The position numbers and the translations under genes are program-made. A stretch of DNA of 8,600 nt, taken from NCBI GenBank assembly GCA_015904075.1, contig JABMDH010000053.1:5937-14536 (forward strand), read 5' to 3'. Numbering within the stretch: the stretch's first letter is position 1; each line of letters starts with the position of its first letter. This DNA comes from Nitrospira sp. Lineage in GTDB: Bacteria > Nitrospirota > Nitrospiria > Nitrospirales > Nitrospiraceae. The notes beneath the pieces are model-generated. The model did no database searches, was not told the origin of the DNA, and saw nothing but the letters and a program-made list of their open reading frames with translations. This document shows, piece after piece, positions 1 to 5,942 of this stretch.

Positions 1-301
1 GTTTCGTGATGCTGCCGGCAAGCTGATCTGGACTAATAAGAAAAATTTTCCCTATATCGCATTTTCCGGAAAGTGCCCGCACCTGGGGTGCGCCTTCAAG
101 TGGCGACAACATAAGACGTTGGGGCAAGTGTTTCTTTGCCCCTGTCATTTGAGCATCTATGATGCTTCAGGGAAAGTGCTCGATGGGCCTGCGCCACGTG
201 CGCTCGATGCGTTGCCGATCAGGGTATCGGCAAGCGGCGAAGTCGAAGTCGTCGATATGGAATTCAAGGCCGGGGTCAAGTCTCAAATTCGGATCGTCTA
301 A
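1..301 (+). CDS. Rieske [2Fe-2S] protein of a bc-type complex, C-terminal part (5' end outside window)
   Basis: This is the C-terminal 99 residues of a Rieske iron-sulfur protein, open from the first base in the frame starting at position 2. Both cluster-binding boxes are visible: CPHLGC at 74-91 and CPCH at 137-148, each giving one Cys and one His ligand plus the disulfide cysteines typical of high-potential Rieske proteins of bc1/b6f complexes. Box II reads CPCHLS where most family members have CPCHGS. Such proteins oxidise quinol at the Qo site and pass the electron to a c-type cytochrome outside the membrane. The missing N-terminus should carry the membrane anchor. The stop codon directly abuts the ATG of the cytochrome b gene, as expected for a co-translated pair. 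I chose no internal start; the TTG at 119 lies after box I and cannot be the real start. Confidence 0.93.
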   Translation, partial: FRDAAGKLIWTNKKNFPYIAFSGKCPHLGCAFKWRQHKTLGQVFLCPCHLSIYDASGKVLDGPAPRALDALPIRVSASGEVEVVDMEFKAGVKSQIRIV

Positions 302-1414
302 ATGGAACAGCCGTCGATTCCCAGCGCTCAGCCCACGACCGTCGAGAAGCTGGTTGCGTTTCTTGATGCGCGTGTCGGCCTGAAAGAAATGCAGGCCAAG
401 ATGCTCAATGAGCCGATTCCCGGCGGCTCTCGTTGGGCCTATGTCTTTGGCTCCATCTTGCTCTTTATCTTTGCCATGCAGGCCCTGACCGGTATCCTGC
501 TCATGTTTTACTATGTTCCGACGGCCGACCATGCCTATGCCAGCACGCAGTACATCATTCACGATGTGGATTATGGATGGTTTCTGCTGGGCTATCACTT
601 TTGGGGTTCCAGCGCGATGGTGGTGTGCGTCATTGCCCACATGTCTCAGGTGTTTCTATGGGGAGCCTACAAGCAGCCACGGGAGCTCCTCTGGTTGGTC
701 GGGTTGGCGCTCTTTGGAATCGTGATCGGTTTCGGATTTACCGGGTACCTGTTGCCCTGGGATCAGCGAGCCTACTGGGCCACAACGGTGGGCGTCGAGA
801 TGGTGGATAAGGTTCCGGTACTGGGTGATTTCTTGGCCCGGTTTCTGAAGGGCGGACCGACTCCAGGGCAAATGACGCTGAGCCGGTTTTTCGTCATTCA
901 CGTTATGATTCTGCCCGCGGCGCTGATGGCACTGGCCGGGCTGCATCTGTTTTTATTTCGCGTCGCCGCGCCGGCCGGACCGTTCAGCGGAACACCGGAA
1001 GAGATCAAGGCCAAGACCGACTACTTTTTCCCGCGGCAAATCTGGAAAGATATGGTGGGGATGGCAGCGGTCTTTGCGACAATCTGCGGGTTGGCATTTT
1101 GGGAGCCGGTCGTGCTCCTCGATGAGGCGACCCCCGATCCTGGCGAATACCATCCCGAACCGGAATGGTATTTCCTCTTCTATTTTCAATTGCTGCGCTT
1201 GAAACTATTTGCAGGGGAATTCGGGCAATTTCTGGGGGCCGTTGCGTTGCCCGTCCTTTTCATGATCTTGCTCGTCGCGCTTCCATTTTTCGACAAGGAT
1301 CCAGAGCGGAATATTTTCAAGCGCCCGATTGCCCTCATTAGCTGGATTTTTATCATGGCGATGATTGCCATATTCACGGTGTCCTCGGTGATTAACCGGG
1401 AGTTTCTCGATTAG
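302..1414 (+). CDS. Cytochrome b of a Rieske/cytochrome b complex (fused b6 + subunit IV type)
   Basis: This 370-residue membrane protein is the quinol-oxidising, diheme core of a bc-type complex. Heme ligands are visible as His99 and His113 in the second helix and His200 and His215 in the fourth. The first pair has 13 intervening residues and the second 14, the spacing of cytochrome b6 rather than mitochondrial cytochrome b. The Qo-site PEWY motif is at residues 287-290, after the fifth helix. I count about seven hydrophobic segments (about 46-72, 92-118, 128-152, 195-220, 251-270, 308-330, 342-362), which fits a b6 (four helices) joined to a subunit IV (three helices) in one chain. The ATG directly follows the Rieske stop with only a weak GGAT upstream, suggesting translational coupling. 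The function is well supported. Which quinone it uses, and whether it runs forward or in reverse, cannot be read from the sequence. Confidence 0.95.
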   Translation: MEQPSIPSAQPTTVEKLVAFLDARVGLKEMQAKMLNEPIPGGSRWAYVFGSILLFIFAMQALTGILLMFYYVPTADHAYASTQYIIHDVDYGWFLLGYHFWGSSAMVVCVIAHMSQVFLWGAYKQPRELLWLVGLALFGIVIGFGFTGYLLPWDQRAYWATTVGVEMVDKVPVLGDFLARFLKGGPTPGQMTLSRFFVIHVMILPAALMALAGLHLFLFRVAAPAGPFSGTPEEIKAKTDYFFPRQIWKDMVGMAAVFATICGLAFWEPVVLLDEATPDPGEYHPEPEWYFLFYFQLLRLKLFAGEFGQFLGAVALPVLFMILLVALPFFDKDPERNIFKRPIALISWIFIMAMIAIFTVSSVINREFLD

Positions 1415-1415
1415 A

Positions 1416-1435
1416 CGTGGCGCGATGGCGCCACG
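1416..1435 (+). other. Perfect 8-bp hairpin between cytochrome b and the next gene
   Basis: An 8-bp GC-rich inverted repeat (CGTGGCGC at 1416-1423, GCGCCACG at 1428-1435) encloses the loop GATG. It starts one base after the cytochrome b stop and fills most of the 31-nt gap. There is no T-run after it, so it is not a classical intrinsic terminator. Its last base overlaps the putative Shine-Dalgarno GGTGA (1435-1439) of the gene starting at 1446. It could protect the upstream mRNA end or damp translation of the downstream gene; both are inference. Confidence 0.6.
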
Positions 1436-1445
1436 GTGAACAGCT

Positions 1446-2450
1446 ATGGCTACTGAACGCGAACCGTTGTCGCCAACACAGATAGGACTCCGGGTCCTCT
1501 GGCCTGCCTGTTGGACGGGATTGCCGATCAAGCTGGCGTTGGCCTTGGTGCTTTTCGCCATGGGACTGATGCAGTTTGAGGGCAGGCTGGGCATTGCGTT
1601 TCTGATGTTGCTCGCCAGTTCCGTGACCATCCTGGCGATGCCGATCATTATATTGGGGCTCGGCTCGCATTTTGGGGAAGGCATCGGGTTGCCGATTTTG
1701 TTCCTTTCCTCGATCCCAATCGATATCTGGGCATTCGGCGTAGTGGGGAGCACGTATTTTCTTGAACGTTTCAGGAAGGAGCCGCCGGCGCGATTGGGGT
1801 TCACGATCTGGTGGAGGTCGGCGGTAGCCGGAGCTGTCCTGCTGCCTATCGTGTGGTATGTCGTCAGTGCTGTCACCGAGACGGCCGTGTCCACGTCGCA
1901 TTCGATTGCACAAGCGGAAAGCTTGCGAAGCCTGTTCAACACAGGGCTTCCGGTTGCGGAGCGAATCGGTCTTGAGGTCACGATCTGGGGGACGATCGCT
2001 TTTGGAGTCTTGATCGTGCTGTTGACAATCGGGGTCTCGACAATCGGCCGTATTGTGTGCGATATTGCCGCTGCCGCGCCGGCGGCGCCCGGTGATTATC
2101 AAGCGCAGATTGTCCGTTGGGACCTCATGCGCGTTCCCAGGGACCAGGGATTATTCCTGACGGGGATCACTGGTCTGGGCGTCCTTATGTGTCTGTTGTT
2201 TTGGGCCGCGCTTCCTGAGACCACGCCGCACCCTCACGAGTGCTGCAAGAAGCCGGACGTCAAAGCTGAGACGCCGTTCAAGCCGATCGAGACGCTGAAG
2301 CGCAATGAGCAGCAGATCGGCGCGCTGGCCGCAAAAGTTGAGGCGCTAGAGCAACAGGCTGATCAGCAAGACGAGAAAGAAAAGGACAAGGGCAAGGGAA
2401 AGGCTGATGGCGGAAAGACCGCAAATACCCCTGCCGTGACGAAACCGTAG
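1446..2450 (+). CDS. Unrecognised polytopic membrane protein in the bc-complex cluster
   Basis: I do not recognise this 334-residue protein. About six hydrophobic segments are visible (about 27-43, 48-73, 81-105, 122-143, 176-199, 237-257), followed by a hydrophilic tail of about 75 residues. The tail opens with a His/Cys-rich motif HPHECC (262-267), continues with a predicted coiled-coil stretch (about 281-310, LKRNEQQIGALAAKVEALEQ) and ends in a Lys/Gly/Asp-rich low-complexity region. There is no signal peptide, CxxCH or obvious heme-His pair in a helix. The ATG at 1446 has a GGTGA six bases upstream. Its position between cytochrome b and the CydA-like gene suggests a structural or assembly subunit of the same complex. 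The HxHxCC patch could bind metal, but that is only a guess from composition. Confidence 0.85.
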   Translation: MATEREPLSPTQIGLRVLWPACWTGLPIKLALALVLFAMGLMQFEGRLGIAFLMLLASSVTILAMPIIILGLGSHFGEGIGLPILFLSSIPIDIWAFGVVGSTYFLERFRKEPPARLGFTIWWRSAVAGAVLLPIVWYVVSAVTETAVSTSHSIAQAESLRSLFNTGLPVAERIGLEVTIWGTIAFGVLIVLLTIGVSTIGRIVCDIAAAAPAAPGDYQAQIVRWDLMRVPRDQGLFLTGITGLGVLMCLLFWAALPETTPHPHECCKKPDVKAETPFKPIETLKRNEQQIGALAAKVEALEQQADQQDEKEKDKGKGKADGGKTANTPAVTKP

Positions 2451-2475
2451 TTTGTGAGGTGATGAGGTGAGTGCC

Positions 2476-4065
2476 ATGCAACAAGGGGTCGGAACGATTC
2501 AACGAGCGCTTCGGGCCGTCGGCGGTCATGGCGGATGGCTTGCAGGGCTCTTGCTGATCGCGGGCTGGCTGGCTCTTCCTTCAATCGGCCTGGCGGCAGA
2601 AGGCGCCACGACCGGTCCGACCGAATATCGTGATATCCCGTATATCGGCAGCCGGAATCTGATCTGGATCGTTGCGCAGCTGCACCTCTTGCTTGCCGGG
2701 TTTGTATTGGGCGTGCCGATCTTTGCCTGGTTGTGCGAGGTCGTCGCGTGGAGAGGCGGCGAAAAGCGGTACGACAAGCTCGCCAAGGAATTTACGAAGC
2801 TGCTGACGTCGGCCTATTCGACCACCGCACTATTCGGCGGCATTCTGTTGTTCTTGCTGGTCGCGTTCTATCCCAAACTCATGAATTATTTGACGGACAT
2901 TTTCTTCCCGTCTTTCCTCCTCTATTGTTTGCTGTTCCTGCTCGAAACCGCCACGCTGTATCTGTATTGGTATGGCTGGGATGCCATGCAGGAGGGCAAG
3001 AAGAAGACGCTACATATATTCCTGGGATTCCTGCTGAACTTCTTTGCGTTGTTCATCATGATCGTGCCCAATGCCTGGGCTACTTTTCAGTCCAGCCCGG
3101 TTGTCATTTCCGACGGAACCGCAATCGAGCGGGCCTGGGCTGCAACGTGGAATCCGACCTGGTGGCCGATCAACATCCATCGGCTCATCGCAAACGTCGT
3201 GCTTGGCGGATACATTTGCGGCGCCTATGCCGGGATCAGGTATTTGTCGTCCAGGAATACGGAGGAGCGGGAACATTACGATTGGATGGGCTATGTCGGG
3301 AACTTCATCGGCGTGTTCGGCCTTCTGGCTCTCCCCTTTGCCGGCTATTGGCTGATGCGTGAAATCTACCAGTACAACCAGCAGATGGGTATTACGTTGA
3401 TGGGAGGATTCCTGTCCTGGCTGTTTATCATCCAGGCCATGTTGATCGGTGTGCTCTTTCTCGGCTCCAACTATTATTTCTGGCTGGGGATTACCTATCG
3501 TATCCCGGGGTCTGAGAGTAAATACCGGAAACCGATGCTCTGGATGTTGATCAGCTTGCTGCTGTGTCTCGCGGTATGGATGACGCCGCATTCGCTTGTG
3601 GCCAGCATCGAAGAGGCCCAGAAAATGGGAGGGGCTCACCATCCGCTACTGGGTGTGCTCGGCGTCATGTCTGCCAAAATGACCGTCTCGAACCTCATGA
3701 TTCTTATTACCTTCATGAGCTTCGTCATGTATTGGCGAGCCGGCAAGCAAGACACTGCGGGATGGGCCACCTTTGGGAAGGCGGTGATGGGTTCCGTGCT
3801 GGTGCTAGCCAGTCTTGCCGTCATCGTCCTCGTTGTTTTCCCTGATGTCGCTCGCTGTGCCGCAGCTGGCGTCCCTGCCTCCGGCAGAGGAAAAGGTCGA
3901 CATCGCGAGCATCAAGACCCCGACCGACATCGCGGCGATCGGACAGACGGTATTCTTCAGCAAAGGGCAATGTGCGCTCTGTCACTCCATCGGTCCAAGC
4001 GAATCCGCTCGTTGTCCGGATTTGAAGGGAATCGGCGCCAAATTAAGCAAGGATTTCCTCTATGA
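2476..4065 (+). CDS. CydA-like membrane cytochrome (cytochrome bd superfamily), C-terminus read out of frame
   Basis: The first 455 codons (to about 3840) encode a polytopic protein resembling subunit I of cytochrome bd oxidase. Matches by eye: an early helix with His70 in QLHLLLAGFVLG, placed like the b595 ligand of CydA; LLETATLYLYWYGW at 155-168 with Glu157, matching the CydA FLEST...FFGW region; VPNAW at 197-201; and NIHR with His235, placed like the b558 His. Met402 is a possible further ligand. The quinol-site GRQPW motif of true CydA is not present. A signal-like segment (about 21-41, ending GLAAEG) precedes the first CydA helix. I chose the ATG at 2476 because GAGGTGA lies five bases upstream; the GTG at 2467 is an in-frame alternative. 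From about 3841 to the stop the frame gives an Arg-rich, non-hydrophobic tail that is an out-of-frame reading of the cytochrome c domain below, so the true product probably continues into that frame. Confidence 0.85.
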   Translation: MQQGVGTIQRALRAVGGHGGWLAGLLLIAGWLALPSIGLAAEGATTGPTEYRDIPYIGSRNLIWIVAQLHLLLAGFVLGVPIFAWLCEVVAWRGGEKRYDKLAKEFTKLLTSAYSTTALFGGILLFLLVAFYPKLMNYLTDIFFPSFLLYCLLFLLETATLYLYWYGWDAMQEGKKKTLHIFLGFLLNFFALFIMIVPNAWATFQSSPVVISDGTAIERAWAATWNPTWWPINIHRLIANVVLGGYICGAYAGIRYLSSRNTEEREHYDWMGYVGNFIGVFGLLALPFAGYWLMREIYQYNQQMGITLMGGFLSWLFIIQAMLIGVLFLGSNYYFWLGITYRIPGSESKYRKPMLWMLISLLLCLAVWMTPHSLVASIEEAQKMGGAHHPLLGVLGVMSAKMTVSNLMILITFMSFVMYWRAGKQDTAGWATFGKAVMGSVLVLASLAVIVLVVFPDVARCAAAGVPASGRGKGRHREHQDPDRHRGDRTDGILQQRAMCALSLHRSKRIRSLSGFEGNRRQIKQGFPL

Positions 4066-4333
4066 AAGTTTGACGGATCCCCAGGCCTTCGTCTATCAGG
4101 ATTTTCGGCATGGAGGAGTACCGAAGGAATATCCGGCCACGATGCCGGCTATCAATAAAGATCCGATCGGTCTCTCAAAGAATGAGATTTTGGCAGTCAT
4201 CGCATTTCTGCAGCAGATGAGCGGCGAGCCGATTTCCGTCAGCACGTCGGAGCTCGAAATTCCGGGCAAGGCGCCATCCGCTCCGGTCAAAGCCGCCGAA
4301 GCTGCTGCAGTAGCCGTCGCACAAGCGCACTAG
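3845..4333 (+). CDS. Monoheme cytochrome c domain, probably the displaced C-terminus of the CydA-like protein
   Basis: This frame encodes a class I-type cytochrome c domain with the heme site CALCH at 3971-3985 and a probable axial Met in ATMP about 53 residues later, followed by an Ala/Pro-rich tail. It overlaps the CydA-like ORF by about 220 bases in the +1 frame relative to it. As a stand-alone gene it is poor: neither the ATG at 3845 nor the TTG at 3815 has a Shine-Dalgarno, and the short hydrophobic N-terminus (LFSLMSLAVPQLASL) lacks the basic residues of a signal peptide. A c-type heme must be attached outside the cytoplasmic membrane, so export is needed. Fusion to the last helix of the CydA-like protein would provide it. 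A stop at 3806-3808 in this frame puts the frame change between 3809 and about 3900. The coding frame itself is clear; the start is not. Confidence 0.8.
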   Translation: MSLAVPQLASLPPAEEKVDIASIKTPTDIAAIGQTVFFSKGQCALCHSIGPSESARCPDLKGIGAKLSKDFLYESLTDPQAFVYQDFRHGGVPKEYPATMPAINKDPIGLSKNEILAVIAFLQQMSGEPISVSTSELEIPGKAPSAPVKAAEAAAVAVAQAH

Positions 4334-4343
4334 GGAGGAATGT

Positions 4344-5060
4344 ATGGGCGCGTTAGGTAAGCCGATCATACTCATGGTAGGAATGTACGTATTCTTAAAA
4401 TTCGTGCTGCCCAATATACCCGGTTCAGCGCCCCTTCCCGCCAGTTTAATTGTTCTGTATCTCCTACTGACCTCGGCCGGCATCGTGATCTTCGAGACGG
4501 TGAGCAAAGAGTCGAAGGATGCCTTCTGGGGACCGATGCAACGGTTCCTGACCGGAGAAAATATCGGAGGTATGCAAGCGGTTCGATATGGGGTGTTTAT
4601 TCTGTTCCCGCTGCTGATCGGATGGCAAACCTATGGCAGCACCGCAGCAAGCGACGTTCCGCCGTCAGAGAGCAGAACGATCCATCCTGCGCCGCCCGGA
4701 GAATACACCGGTCTATCGAATCCAGTTCAGAAAACTCCTGAAAATATTATGCAGGGAAAAGGGTTCTACGCCGCCTTTTGCTCCCCCTGCCACGGCGCAA
4801 ATTTTGACGGCAAGGGTCCCGCAGCTCGTGGGTTCAATCCTCCGCCGGCTAATTTTGCCGATCCGACGACAATTGCGATGTTGCAAGAGAGCTATTTGTT
4901 CTGGCGAATTAAAAAGGGCGGCGTTGGCCTCCCGATCGAAGGCGCGCCATGGAAATCGGCCATGCCTCGTTGGGAAGTGGAATTGCCGGATGAATGGATA
5001 TGGAAAATTATTTTGGGCGAGTACGACGGGGCGCATCAATCCCCAAGAACGTGGGAGTAG
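4344..5060 (+). CDS. Membrane-anchored monoheme cytochrome c
   Basis: This 238-residue protein has hydrophobic segments at about 8-23, 32-51 and 82-96, then a periplasmic cytochrome c domain. The heme site CSPCH is at residues 146-150 (4779-4793) and the likely axial Met is Met207 in SAMPRW. GxGP around residues 156-160 after the heme site is common in cytochromes of the alternative complex III and cytochrome oxidase type. A strong GGGAGGAA (4333-4340) sits just before the ATG, and the previous stop is only ten bases upstream. It probably takes electrons from the Rieske protein or cytochrome b and hands them on, doing the job of cytochrome c1/f, although it is not homologous to those by anything I can see. 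The heme and membrane assignments are secure; the partner is inferred from position. Confidence 0.9.
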   Translation: MGALGKPIILMVGMYVFLKFVLPNIPGSAPLPASLIVLYLLLTSAGIVIFETVSKESKDAFWGPMQRFLTGENIGGMQAVRYGVFILFPLLIGWQTYGSTAASDVPPSESRTIHPAPPGEYTGLSNPVQKTPENIMQGKGFYAAFCSPCHGANFDGKGPAARGFNPPPANFADPTTIAMLQESYLFWRIKKGGVGLPIEGAPWKSAMPRWEVELPDEWIWKIILGEYDGAHQSPRTWE

Positions 5061-5112
5061 CGGGGATGAACAGCGTGTACGGATCTAGTTGCATATGGAG
5101 AACGAGGCCAGC

Positions 5113-5940
5113 ATGAAACCGGCGAATCTGGTGATGAAGCGGGTTCTGCGAGGTGGGTCGGCTGCAATTGCGGCCATGATTATCGGAGGGGCATCGCTGA
5201 GCTTCGCACAAGAGAGTGTGGCCGTGCGGGCAGCTATCGTGACAGGGGGATTACCTGTTGACGATCCGAATGCTGCCGCGTGGAGTACTGCGGCGCCAGC
5301 GACATTTCCGATGTCGCCGCAAGTGCATTGGCCGAACCGCATTCAGGAAGTCACGGTTCAGGACATCATCGTGCGAGCCATGCACGATGGAAAGCAAGTC
5401 GTGTTTCTCCTGGAATATCGCGATCCCACTCAGGACCCTGACGATGGCGCTGCTCTTGAATTTATGGTGGGGGACAAGAAGGCGCACTTTGCCCATGGAC
5501 AGCCGATGCTCCAGGTCGAAGGCGGCCCGGTCAATATTTGGTTTTGGAAACATAAGACTGACCAGGCCGTTGATATGACGGCCAAGGGATTCGGCACATT
5601 GAAGCCGCAAGAGCATCAAGATGTGAAAGCTAAGGGCACGTATGCCAACGGGACTTGGAAAATCGTCTTCACCCGTAATCTGTCGACCGGCCATCCCGAC
5701 GAAGATGTTCAAATTACGCCTGGCAATTTTATCAATGTTGCCTTTGCGGTATGGGACGGTCGAAAGGATGGTGCCGGAGAGCTGGTTGAAAAGGGGTCTC
5801 AGAAAGCCGTCTCTTCCTGGTGGTATTTCCGAGCCGATGCGCCGCCGGACTATTCCGGCTATATGTACGCGGCAATCGCTGCTACATTGGCCCTGGGATT
5901 CCAATTTGTCCTGATCCGAAAACTCAAGAAAGGGCAGTGA
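5113..5940 (+). CDS. EbdC/NxrC-like heme-b protein (type II DMSO-reductase gamma-subunit family) with C-terminal membrane anchor
   Basis: The 275-residue product resembles the ethylbenzene-dehydrogenase gamma-subunit family (EB_dh), beta-sandwich proteins that bind one heme b and pass electrons from a molybdenum enzyme to the respiratory chain. Family-like stretches are GGPVNIWFWK (137-146), INVAFAVWDG (207-216) and KAVSSWWYF (231-239). The family uses Met and Lys heme ligands; Met132 and Lys231 are my candidates by position. The N-terminus is a signal peptide (basic MKPANLVMKR, hydrophobic core, possible cleavage after SFA at 30-32). One helix at about 250-268 followed by RKLKK would anchor the C-terminus. 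I chose the ATG at 5113 because GAGG lies five bases upstream and it gives a clean signal peptide; ATG 5095 and TTG 5089 lack such a site. No molybdopterin subunit is visible nearby. It may have been recruited as a heme subunit of this complex. Confidence 0.85.
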   Translation: MKPANLVMKRVLRGGSAAIAAMIIGGASLSFAQESVAVRAAIVTGGLPVDDPNAAAWSTAAPATFPMSPQVHWPNRIQEVTVQDIIVRAMHDGKQVVFLLEYRDPTQDPDDGAALEFMVGDKKAHFAHGQPMLQVEGGPVNIWFWKHKTDQAVDMTAKGFGTLKPQEHQDVKAKGTYANGTWKIVFTRNLSTGHPDEDVQITPGNFINVAFAVWDGRKDGAGELVEKGSQKAVSSWWYFRADAPPDYSGYMYAAIAATLALGFQFVLIRKLKKGQ

Positions 5941-5942
5941 GT

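Noticed and set aside
1205..2102. Long minus-strand open frames (258 and 236 codons) opposite cytochrome b and the unknown membrane protein
   Set aside because: They lie antisense to well-supported membrane-protein genes, have low-complexity basic translations and no recognisable domain; they are a by-product of codon bias.
2733..3362. Plus-strand 209-codon frame inside the CydA-like gene
   Set aside because: It is wholly contained in the CydA-like coding region in another frame, and its translation is Arg-rich without domains.
3836..3847. Programmed frameshift site at TTTTCCC
   Set aside because: The run is short, there is no in-frame stop beside it as at known +1 sites, and no stimulatory Shine-Dalgarno-like element or obvious downstream hairpin was seen; an indel is the simpler reading, so recoding is not called as a feature.
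5820..5942. Upstream extension of the diheme cytochrome gene (start at 5820)
   Set aside because: These codons overlap the EB_dh-like gene, carry no export signal and would bury the lipoprotein signal that begins at 5943.
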